Of a stretch of 12,531 nucleotides of DNA, positions 1 through 7,085 are shown in pieces (the first letter of the stretch is position 1; each line of letters opens with the position of its first letter). Below the pieces are notes generated by a model that saw only the letters and a list, made by a program, of their open reading frames with translations, searched no databases and was not told the origin of the DNA. Source of the stretch: Stramenopiles sp. TOSAG23-3 (taxonomy: Eukaryota > Sar); assembly GCA_900128585.1 (NCBI GenBank), contig LT642681.1:1-12531 (forward strand), in the 5' to 3' direction. Position numbers and translations under genes: made by a program.

Positions 1-1390
1 ACAGTAAGTCTTCACCGGCCCCGCTCAAGCCTTTTTCCGATATTCTCTTCTTGACCTCGGCCTTGACCGAAATGATGCACTCGCCGAGCAACTTCAGCAT
101 TTGCTTCTCGTCCCGCAAACTGCTCAGGTCGTAGGCTGGCATCCAGAAATCTTCGAACCGTTGGTGCCCAATTACCAACTCCAAGAACACACACCCCGCG
201 CTGAACATATCTGAAATAAATCCATCGTAGCTCTCCGCAAGAATCATCTCCGGGGCCATAAATCCTGGTGTGCCAGCCTTCTCCGTGAGGGTCTTTCCCC
301 CTCCTGTCACGGTGCACATTCCAAAGTCTAGTAGCTTTAGTTTAAGGCTTTGGTTTCCTCCCTCAATGATGAGTAAGTTCTCAGGCTTAATGTCGCGGTG
401 ACAAACGTTCATGTCGTGCAGATAGTCAAGGCCGGATACCAGCTGCTTCATCAGCGACTTCATTGTCGTTTCGTCTACGTGCGTCCCCTTACCCTGCATC
501 TCTTCCAGGTAATCATACAGGTCCCGATGGCCGCGTTCTACGACCAAATAAAGGTATTTCTTCGTTTGTATAACGTCGAACAAGATCAATATGTTCGGGT
601 GCGAAGCTTCCCGCAGTATTCGTATTTCGTTAACGGCCCGCTCTAAACCTTTTATCGTTGTAATTCGCTCTTTGTCAATAACTTTTATAGCAAGTTTCCT
701 TTGAACTGAGCCAACATCTTGGGATACGCTTGCTGCCCTCACTTGGGCAAATTCCCCGCTTCCCAGGATATTTCCCATGCGATACTGTTCTATGTCGTTC
801 TCTGTCTCGTAGGCTTTTTCTTGAATTTGCGGCAACGCAGCAAACTCACGAGTAAGCGTGGCCAATCGACCCCAAAGCAGGTCTCGCAAACGTTTCTTGT
901 TAACGTCATATTTATCGCGCAAAGTCACGAAATCGTTGTACAACTGTTTCTGTTGCTCGTGGAAGCTCTTAATAGACTGAGTGGCAAGGTCGAGACAGTC
1001 CTCTAATTCCTTTATATCCTTTTCTTTCTCCATGACGATTTCTTTAAGACGACGAATTTTCGCCAGAGTGCCATGCTTGCCACCTTGGACTGCCCACTCT
1101 GTCTGTGCGGTCACCTGTTCGAGAAACGAGCCTGGGATCATCGACTCCATAACGACGAAGTCAAGGTCGTCGGCTTCCATCATGTTCATTGCCTGGTTCC
1201 CATCTTGGCCCAATTCACACCTGTACTTTGCTTTTCTTGGACCCCCGCGTATTATGTTAGAAATGTCTATGTGCGAATAAGCTTCGGTGGCGGCAGTACT
1301 TGGAGTGCCCCGGCATCGCCGGACGACGATACTACACTCGTAGAAGGTATCGACAGGCCCCGAGCTAGCTGTTGTGTTGGCGGTAGACAT
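1..1390 (-). CDS. Coiled-coil Ser/Thr protein kinase, C-terminus beyond the left edge
   Basis: A continuous minus-strand frame runs from the ATG at 1388-1390 to the window edge: 463 codons with no stop. The ATG is the first in frame after an upstream TGA (1490-1492). Residues 1-105 match nothing I recognise. Residues about 108-183 are charged and heptad-like (rich in K, E, L, R), so probably a coiled coil for self-association. The kinase domain starts near 204: glycine loop LGSGEFAQV (209-217), catalytic lysine K236 in LAIKV, helix-C glutamate E255, HRDIKPEN (331-338, Asp333 and Lys335), DFG (355-357), GTPGFMAPE (373-381) and the SDMFSAGCV helix (393-401). All catalytic residues are present, so it should be active; Lys after HRD-x marks a Ser/Thr kinase. 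The end of the catalytic lobe, including the conserved late arginine, lies off-window. The segment at 408-427 (GHQRF..WM.AYD..SLRD) resembles, from memory, a stramenopile kinase family. Substrate and pathway are unknown. It is transcribed divergently from the IF-2 fusion. Confidence 0.9.
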   Translation of the reverse strand, partial: MSTANTTASSGPVDTFYECSIVVRRCRGTPSTAATEAYSHIDISNIIRGGPRKAKYRCELGQDGNQAMNMMEADDLDFVVMESMIPGSFLEQVTAQTEWAVQGGKHGTLAKIRRLKEIVMEKEKDIKELEDCLDLATQSIKSFHEQQKQLYNDFVTLRDKYDVNKKRLRDLLWGRLATLTREFAALPQIQEKAYETENDIEQYRMGNILGSGEFAQVRAASVSQDVGSVQRKLAIKVIDKERITTIKGLERAVNEIRILREASHPNILILFDVIQTKKYLYLVVERGHRDLYDYLEEMQGKGTHVDETTMKSLMKQLVSGLDYLHDMNVCHRDIKPENLLIIEGGNQSLKLKLLDFGMCTVTGGGKTLTEKAGTPGFMAPEMILAESYDGFISDMFSAGCVFLELVIGHQRFEDFWMPAYDLSSLRDEKQMLKLLGECIISVKAEVKKRISEKGLSGAGEDLL

Positions 1391-1836
1391 ATTTTTAGAG
1401 TCGCTCAATTGCTGTGCAGTCCGTATTTTTTTGCGTCCCTTTCGTGCGAATGTCTGTTTTGAGAGGGTATTCAGATCGTCGCGGCACTTTCACATTTTAC
1501 AAATTACTGGCACGTCGACTTTTTTACGGAAATTTCCTATGACAAAAAATCCACAATTGAGGCGTATTTTATGATAATTTTATCCGTGCGTCACTGCCAC
1601 AGCGTGGCCTTCGTCGCACCAGCGCGGTGTAGTATTAATTTTACTAGGAACTTCACAGCAAGTAAAATGAATCCTCGGCGTATAATTTGGAATGCAGCGC
1701 GTGCATTTGTCCAGGAAAATATTAGTAGTAAATAACTAGAACACAGCATACTAAAGAAATAAATCAAGCACCTGCAGTCGAATAAAATAACTAGTCCTAG
1801 TAACAATAATCCGCTATTTTTTATTATTATTAGCTA

Positions 1837-1848
1837 TATAAATACGTA
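1837..1848 (+). repeat. 12-bp direct repeat TATAAATACGTA, copy 1
   Basis: The 12-mer TATAAATACGTA occurs here and again at 2099-2110 in the same spacer and orientation. It combines a TATA-like core with an ACGT element. Flanking bases differ, so the match is only 12 bp and could be chance in AT-rich DNA. A role as a promoter element is possible but unproven. Confidence 0.35.
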
Positions 1849-2098
1849 TGCAACATCATTACAGCCACAGCGAATTCTTGTTTAAATCTTTGCATGCAGC
1901 GCAGCTGCTCAACAAACAAACAACTATTATTCTGTTTTTTCTTTTTTCTTCCTCCTTGTTTGTTCCTCGTAGTGCTATACTCGTACTTATTATCCATTAC
2001 TTCATAGGAATAATACCTATCAGATTTGATGGTTGTCAGCAACCTGCTAAATTTCATTACCTTAGTTTTTTTGGTAGACCTATTTATATCTAAATTAT

Positions 2099-2110
2099 TA
2101 TAAATACGTA
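2099..2110 (+). repeat. 12-bp direct repeat TATAAATACGTA, copy 2
   Basis: Second copy of the 12-mer found at 1837-1848. Here it overlaps a perfect 10-bp palindrome, TACGTACGTA (2105-2114). It lies about 380 bp upstream of the IF-2 fusion start. Confidence 0.35.
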
Positions 2111-2210
2111 CGTAGGGCAAATACGAGCTATAATGTCAATATAAAACTTGTACATTCTCAATCCAACTCACCATTGTATTCTAATCACCAACCATCGGTT
2201 GTTGTTCGGC

Positions 2211-2256
2211 AATAATAATAATAAATATATAATAATAATAATTATTATTATTTTTT
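2211..2256. repeat. AAT/ATT microsatellite with a 22-bp perfect palindrome
   Basis: A run of AAT units (from 2211, interrupted near 2224-2230) meets a run of ATT units. The joint makes a perfect 22-bp palindrome at 2231-2252, centred between 2241 and 2242, followed by a T run. It could form a hairpin or cruciform and is likely to vary in length. It sits directly upstream of a TATA-like box. Confidence 0.85.
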
Positions 2257-2263
2257 ATAAAAG
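2256..2263 (+). promoter_or_regulatory. TATA-box-like element TATAAAAG upstream of the IF-2 fusion
   Basis: TATAAAAG matches the classical TATA consensus and lies 226 bp upstream of the IF-2 fusion ATG. That would imply a 5' UTR of about 190-200 bases. In a spacer this AT-rich such matches occur by chance, so this is only a candidate. Confidence 0.3.
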
Positions 2264-2488
2264 AAGCTTTTTTGTAGTTTGTAGTACTAACCATCACAGA
2301 AGCTTTATTACACTGTGTGTACAGTTAGATAAAGGAAATACTTCGATTCGTTCTTGAAAGGTGACATATTTATCAACAGCAGCAGCGCCGACTGGGCTCC
2401 AAGAAGTAGTATATTAAAGCATCGATTTTTCCACTTCGTACTTAATTTTAGCTTCTCGTGACTTTGGACACGTCGGAGGGCTTCAGAA

Positions 2489-5400
2489 ATGTTTCGAAGC
2501 CATGTTCGGGAAATGGTTTTTAACAAAGTTAACGTTTCCGTTCCATTAGCTGGGTGCAGGAGAAACATGGTTGAATTCCAGCGTTCTTTGTCGATAAAGG
2601 TGTCTGGTAGCTTGGATTCTAAAGTGGAGGCGGGGGGGAAGCGGAAGCCATACCCTTACCAAATAGTCGGTTCGAAAAGGAACGAATACGTATTTGTTGT
2701 TGACAAAAAATTCGCACGGCGTCACTACAACGGTGCGTCCTCTTTGTGGCGAGAGTACTGCAGGGTAAATTTTTTGAAACCTGGCGCAGAAATCAGTGTA
2801 AGTTTTTTCCCGGGCAACGCCCCCTCTGGATTGCAACAAAGTAACCGACTGCGACCTTTGGATGATGTTAATTTAGCATACGCAATAGCGTCTGGCGGAG
2901 GAGAGTCAACTGCTGCCGACTTCATATCGTGGTTGGGCAGCTACGGAAATGGTCTTGGGTATTCAAAGCCTGTGGGCGCTTTTGGGAACAGTGCGCGTAC
3001 AAAAGTACCATATAAAAAGACGAACCAGAAACCAAAACAGAATCCTGCACCGCAGGAAAAATCCCGTGTACAAAAATCGGACGCAGTTTTTTGCAAAAGC
3101 GTGCTCAACCGTGGTTACTGCAATGATATTGACTCGTGCAAGTACTCTCATGACTTGTCGAACATGGGCAGCAGTTATAGAGTCTTTACTGTGGACAAGT
3201 TATTTTTCTATGAAACTTTAGAATCTCAGGCTTGGCAAGAGCAAGAAAAGCTATGGCTGAAAATGGACGGAGGGGGCCAGGGGAGCGCGTCCATCAGATT
3301 GGTCAATGGCAAGAGTGCAACGATTGGAAAAAGTGAGCACCCGAATTCCTTCTATATCGTTGTCCACTCTGACGAAAAATCTGAAGTTGATGCAGTTGGA
3401 AGACGTGTTGCCAAGTCCTATAAGAATTGGAAAAAGAGTAAAAATAAGAATGTTAGTAAAGAAAAAAAATCAAAAAAGATTTGTTTTCATCTTCAGAAGT
3501 CCGGCCATTGCAAGGCAGGTCGTCAATGTTCATATAGTCATAATATTGAAGACCTTAATGTTCCATCAAAAGTTATTGAGATGGACGGAAAATTTGCAAG
3601 AGCAGTTGACGAGCAAAGGCAGTTAATCGACAATCATTTTCTTACCGAGTTTGAAGATAAGGTGAAGTTTAAGACAATGCTTAGGAAAGGGAAGCAACAA
3701 TGGTCAACGTTTGAGTATAACCACCCCGGTCCATTTGGACTTTTGTACGGCAAGACGGGTAAAGACGCTCCTGCATTGGAGGAGGCTGCAAGTATTCTGC
3801 AGATGATGCGAAAGAATTGGGAAGAAGACCGAGCACTGCTTCGCGTAGAAAATCTTCGCGTAAGCGACATTCTTTTCGCTCAGATAAATTCTGGTGTAAG
3901 TGACATCCCGGAATCCCTTTTTCAGCAGCATAAATGCCAGATACGTCCCATCGACAAAGGGAAGCTACGCAATCATCTGAAGGTTGCGTCACTCTCCAAA
4001 TCTGGCAACGACAAAGTGGTCAATGTCCTGCGTGATCGTAGCTTGAAGATTGAAGAGCAGACCCTTACCGCTACCATTCCGTTAGAAAAAGTAGGATTTT
4101 GCCAGAGGCTGATAGCGGATGTGCGTCGAAACGACATCGTGGCAAATGCCAACACGAAAAAAAAAAAGGCACAACTCGTCTCTGCCTTGTGCACAGGAAT
4201 ATCCAAGGGCCCAGTTTCTCTTCAAGTTTTCTCTTCTGATCCGGGGACAGCAAAAGGTTTTATGGATTCTGTTTTCGATAGACTTGACCGAGTGCGTTCG
4301 AAAGTTTTAGTGTTTCCAAGAAAATTATGCTACGGTGCTATGGGGACATTGCTTCCAAAGAAATGGGTCTCGAGTTACGGAGATACTTCGAAATTTAAGA
4401 ATGGTCGAAATGCTCTGGACGCTTGCGAGGTAAAATTAGATTCGCCGTTGAGTGGAGATGTCATTGCGGTCCGGTTGGTTGGGACAGAGGAAGCAATTAT
4501 GGAAACTGAGCGAAAGATACTGAAAGACGTTGGATACGCCGCTAGAAAATGGAAAGGGTATGATAACAATGTTAAAATGAATTGTGGTACCGCCCTTGTC
4601 CCCATCAACGCGGGGGGCGCAATCATCGGCAAAGCAGGATCTACCATTAAGGCATTGGCCGACGAGTCTGGGGCAGAAATTCTTTTTGGGGGATTCGTGG
4701 TACACTCTGACGGCTCTTCGTGGAAAACATACAAAGTAGGGGATTCGTACGACGAGGGTATGCAACGAATGATCCACGTAGTAGGGACTGAAGACCAAGT
4801 TTGTGCCGCACTAAAAATGATCGAAAATGTTTTGACGATGCACATGCACCAATCTAGAGCGTATAATAATCACTCGTCCGGGAATCAAAGGTTTAAGAAA
4901 GTGAGGAAGGTGCGCCTGACAAAATTGCAACACGAGAAAAAAGTTCTGAATGAGCGAGCTGGGGAGACTGTAATAATATCGAGTGATATGACCCTGGAAA
5001 CGCTGGCAGCTCGGATGAAATTTCAAGTCAATTTTCTTAGAAAAACGTTGAGAAAGTTAGGAGAGAAAAATATAGGCCCGACCTCAGTAGTACCAAGCGA
5101 TATTGCAGAGTTGTTGGCACTGGAATGTGGAATGGCCCCGGAACTTGAATTGGAACCGTGTATTGATATTGAGCGGACCGACCACTCGAGCGATTCAAAT
5201 CCAGACGCTTTAAAGCGCCATCCTATCGTAACGATAATGGGTCACGTTGATCACGGAAAAACCACCTTGCTGGATTCTTTGCGCAAAAGTTCTATAGGAG
5301 CTTCCGAAGCTGGGGGGATCACACAGAGTTTGGGAGGTTTTACATACCAGAACAATGAAGGCGTCAACATAACCTTCATTGATACCCCTGGACACGCTGC

Positions 5401-6901
5401 GTTTGCCAACATGAGAGAAACTGGCGTCACAGCAGCAGACATAAATGTCGTTGTTATCAGTGCAGACGATGGTATTATGCCACAAACAGAGGAAGCGTTA
5501 CGGATTGCCCAAAAGTCCGACTTACCGCTGTTGATTGCTCTTACAAAAATAGACAAGGTTCAAAATTCCACGGCTGAAGTCGAGCAAAGAATTTCTAACG
5601 ACCTTTTGGGACTGCAAATAGTACCAGAAGCGCTAGGCGGAGACGTTCCTGTCCTACCGATCTCTGCTGTTAAGAATATTGGCCTTGCCGATCTCGTTGA
5701 AACAATCGCTTTGCATGGGGACGTGTTGGAATTAAAGGGTGACGTAAATGCGCCGGCGGAAGCCGTCGTACTTGAATCAAGTATAGTCCGTGGGCAAGGA
5801 GTAGTAGTAGATATTCTAATGCGCTGGGGGTCCTTGAAACCTAAGGATTTCGTTGTTGCTGGCGAAGAATGGGGGCGAGTAAAAAGGCTTACTTCTGAAC
5901 ACGGTAAAAATTTGAAGGTCGTGAAACCGTCTGTTCCAGCACGTGTGTTAGGATTTAGGTCTTTGCCACCCGCAGGGGTCGAGCTGTTTGCTGTAGATAG
6001 CGAATCCAAGGCGCAAGAAGTAGCCGAGTACAGAAAAGAAATGCGTGTAAAGAAGCAGCTGGCACAGGAGAAAGAAGACTGGAAAGAGGAGTCGAAGATA
6101 TATAATAGGAGAGCTTTCAAAGCGAAACTGAAACGAGTTCGATTCAGTGGTCATAGAACGCTTAATACTAAGCGTGATCAAACCGAGGAGGAAACGGATC
6201 CCGAAAACCCAATATATAATATAATTTTCAAAGGAGGCTCAGAAGGTTCGATGGTAGCACTTACATCGTGTGCAGACGAAGCAGAGTCGCAAACGGGGGT
6301 GCAAATGCGAACAATTCGAACTGAAACCGGCGAAATAACGGTCAGTGATGTCAATGCTGCCGCAGACGCTTCAGCTACTATTTTTGGTTTCAATACGAAA
6401 GTCACAAAAGAGGCGAAAGCAGAGGCCCGAAAGCTTGGCGTCGAAATTATCTTACACAAAATCATATACAAGCTGCAGGATGATTTGATAGAAAATATGT
6501 TTGGCTTACTCCCCCCTGTGTTTAAAGAGCAGAGCTTAGGGAAAGCGGAGGTACTTCAAATTTTTGAGATAAATGGTAGGTCGCGAGGCGAAAAAATACC
6601 AGTAAATGGAATGAAGGTAACCGACGGAAGACTGGACAAGAAGCATCAATTTCGTGTAATGCGGAATGGTGAAACTATTTTTGATGGTCTAAGCGTTGAC
6701 AGTATGAGGCATTTCAAGGAAGAAGCTAGTGAAACGAAAAAAGGTGGCGAATGCGGTTTACAGCTTACCGTAAATCACCAATCAAGTGTTAATGCTAATG
6801 CAGAAGAGTCTGTAAATTCTCAAGATCGCGTCGAACTGCAACCTCAAGACATTGTGGAATGCTACGAACTAATCCAAGTCGAACATAAACGGAAATCATA
6901 G
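2489..6901 (+). CDS. CCCH zinc finger-KH-IF-2 fusion: organellar translation initiation factor
   Basis: An intronless 1470-residue frame; the ATG at 2489 is the first after an in-frame TGA (2459-2461). Residues 1-40 are basic with few acids and no hydrophobic signal peptide, which suggests mitochondrial targeting. CCCH fingers (C-x8-C-x5-C-x3-H) lie at 202-221 and 332-351. A KH domain with loop GKAG (714-717) spans about 695-785, after two KH-like stretches. A basic linker follows, then an IF-2 N-domain (about 828-885) and the GTPase: GHVDHGKT (918-925), GGITQ (942-946), DTPGH (965-969), TKID (1019-1022), SA (1059-1060). Next come the barrel domain, a long basic linker (about 1181-1243), C1, and fMet-tRNA-binding C2 to the end. 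IF-2 places initiator tRNA on the small organelle ribosome; the CCCH and KH parts presumably bind RNA. The IF-2 identity is certain; the targeting and the role of the front half are inferred. Oddities: KGGSEGS replaces KADVQGS in C1, and a Met (1375) sits where bacterial C2 has Cys. Confidence 0.93.
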   Translation: MFRSHVREMVFNKVNVSVPLAGCRRNMVEFQRSLSIKVSGSLDSKVEAGGKRKPYPYQIVGSKRNEYVFVVDKKFARRHYNGASSLWREYCRVNFLKPGAEISVSFFPGNAPSGLQQSNRLRPLDDVNLAYAIASGGGESTAADFISWLGSYGNGLGYSKPVGAFGNSARTKVPYKKTNQKPKQNPAPQEKSRVQKSDAVFCKSVLNRGYCNDIDSCKYSHDLSNMGSSYRVFTVDKLFFYETLESQAWQEQEKLWLKMDGGGQGSASIRLVNGKSATIGKSEHPNSFYIVVHSDEKSEVDAVGRRVAKSYKNWKKSKNKNVSKEKKSKKICFHLQKSGHCKAGRQCSYSHNIEDLNVPSKVIEMDGKFARAVDEQRQLIDNHFLTEFEDKVKFKTMLRKGKQQWSTFEYNHPGPFGLLYGKTGKDAPALEEAASILQMMRKNWEEDRALLRVENLRVSDILFAQINSGVSDIPESLFQQHKCQIRPIDKGKLRNHLKVASLSKSGNDKVVNVLRDRSLKIEEQTLTATIPLEKVGFCQRLIADVRRNDIVANANTKKKKAQLVSALCTGISKGPVSLQVFSSDPGTAKGFMDSVFDRLDRVRSKVLVFPRKLCYGAMGTLLPKKWVSSYGDTSKFKNGRNALDACEVKLDSPLSGDVIAVRLVGTEEAIMETERKILKDVGYAARKWKGYDNNVKMNCGTALVPINAGGAIIGKAGSTIKALADESGAEILFGGFVVHSDGSSWKTYKVGDSYDEGMQRMIHVVGTEDQVCAALKMIENVLTMHMHQSRAYNNHSSGNQRFKKVRKVRLTKLQHEKKVLNERAGETVIISSDMTLETLAARMKFQVNFLRKTLRKLGEKNIGPTSVVPSDIAELLALECGMAPELELEPCIDIERTDHSSDSNPDALKRHPIVTIMGHVDHGKTTLLDSLRKSSIGASEAGGITQSLGGFTYQNNEGVNITFIDTPGHAAFANMRETGVTAADINVVVISADDGIMPQTEEALRIAQKSDLPLLIALTKIDKVQNSTAEVEQRISNDLLGLQIVPEALGGDVPVLPISAVKNIGLADLVETIALHGDVLELKGDVNAPAEAVVLESSIVRGQGVVVDILMRWGSLKPKDFVVAGEEWGRVKRLTSEHGKNLKVVKPSVPARVLGFRSLPPAGVELFAVDSESKAQEVAEYRKEMRVKKQLAQEKEDWKEESKIYNRRAFKAKLKRVRFSGHRTLNTKRDQTEEETDPENPIYNIIFKGGSEGSMVALTSCADEAESQTGVQMRTIRTETGEITVSDVNAAADASATIFGFNTKVTKEAKAEARKLGVEIILHKIIYKLQDDLIENMFGLLPPVFKEQSLGKAEVLQIFEINGRSRGEKIPVNGMKVTDGRLDKKHQFRVMRNGETIFDGLSVDSMRHFKEEASETKKGGECGLQLTVNHQSSVNANAEESVNSQDRVELQPQDIVECYELIQVEHKRKS
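3092..3430 (+). repeat. CCCH module 1 (protein-level internal repeat)
   Basis: Residues 202-314 of the IF-2 fusion: a CCCH finger with canonical C-x8-C-x5-C-x3-H spacing, then about 90 residues ending in KNW. The same layout recurs at 332-444 with the same 112-residue distance from first Cys to the final Trp and the same distances to an internal Asp (+34) and Phe (+37). This suggests an old tandem duplication; DNA identity is no longer obvious by eye. Confidence 0.7.
3482..3820 (+). repeat. CCCH module 2 (protein-level internal repeat)
   Basis: Residues 332-444 of the IF-2 fusion, the partner of module 1. The finger is C332/C341/C347/H351. The tail keeps a His-Pro...Phe element (412-416, against 284-288 in module 1) and a closing KNW (442-444). 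A lysine-rich linker (about 311-330) separates the modules. Confidence 0.7.
4157..4167 (+). other. A11 homopolymer inside the IF-2 fusion coding region
   Basis: Eleven consecutive A residues encode Lys557-Lys560 in the first KH-like stretch. Such runs are prone to slippage by polymerase and to sequencing indels. Loss of one A would shift into a frame that stops at 4308-4310; gain of one A would stop at 4237-4239. Either would give a protein with both CCCH modules but no KH or IF-2. Since the frame as given is open for 1470 codons, A11 is the coding form. Confidence 0.8.
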
Positions 6902-6914
6902 CTTCTTAGAGTGT

Positions 6915-6928
6915 ACAAAGTACTTTGT
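6915..6928. repeat. 14-bp perfect palindrome in the 3' UTR of the IF-2 fusion
   Basis: ACAAAGTACTTTGT is its own reverse complement and starts 14 bases after the IF-2 stop codon. It has no loop, so it is a weak RNA hairpin candidate but a possible protein-binding dyad. No function is assigned. Confidence 0.5.
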
Positions 6929-7019
6929 TCGTACGCGTAGTTTTTTGAGCATTACTTCTCTGTAAGAGGTATATACATTACACAAGAAAATTGGCTGTTA
7001 TTTAAGTAATTAAAATTAA

Positions 7020-7032
7020 TGTACTGCGAACT
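7020..7032 (+). repeat. 13-bp direct repeat TGTACTGCGAACT, copy 1
   Basis: The 13-mer occurs here and at 7073-7085, start to start 53 bp, in the convergent spacer. It is not low-complexity, unlike its AT-rich surroundings. It could be a 3' UTR motif or a remnant of a small duplication. Confidence 0.6.
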
Positions 7033-7072
7033 GAACTCTAAATTTAGACATTCAAGGTTCACATTCCTTCAG

Positions 7073-7085
7073 TGTACTGCGAACT
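7073..7085 (+). repeat. 13-bp direct repeat TGTACTGCGAACT, copy 2
   Basis: Second copy of the 13-mer at 7020-7032. The sequence between the two copies is unrelated to either, so this is a spaced direct repeat, not a tandem array. Confidence 0.6.

Larger units (their letters stand above)
1391..2488. other. AT-rich divergent intergenic spacer
   Basis: This 1.1-kb spacer lies between the divergent starts of the kinase and the IF-2 fusion, so it must hold both promoters and 5' UTRs. It is much richer in A/T than the flanking genes and has many T runs and ATT/AAT tracts. The short open frames in it (for example 1591-1806 and 1830-2120, minus strand) are hydrophobic or lysine/tyrosine-rich translations of AT-rich DNA with no recognisable domain, so I do not call genes. 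Specific elements are listed separately. I see no tRNA, rRNA or transposon in it. Confidence 0.7.

Noticed and set aside
12-317. A 101-residue minus-strand open frame starting MHRDRRGKDP
   Set aside because: It is a shifted frame of the kinase activation-loop region; the true frame, one base away, shows HRD, DFG and APE motifs in order.
1830-2120. Small open frames in the left spacer (1591-1806, 1830-2120 minus; 1848-2093 plus)
   Set aside because: They overlap on opposite strands, have the amino-acid make-up of translated AT-rich DNA, and show no motif or codon pattern like the neighbouring genes.
5560-6120. A 186-residue open frame on the minus strand
   Set aside because: It lies entirely within the conserved IF-2 core on the other strand and has a low-complexity, Ser/Thr/Pro-rich translation. 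It is a shadow of the real gene. The same holds for 4375-4845 and 9785-10285 (minus).
2489-6901. The possibility that the IF-2 fusion is a recent bacterial acquisition
   Set aside because: The eukaryotic CCCH and KH domains are in the same frame, base composition resembles the neighbouring genes, and a nuclear-encoded organellar IF-2 is expected in such a cell. Old endosymbiotic transfer explains the bacterial-type core.
7054-7070. GGTTCACATTCC, reminiscent of a tRNA T-loop
   Set aside because: The flanking bases do not pair to make a T-stem, and no D-arm, anticodon arm or acceptor stem can be built around it.
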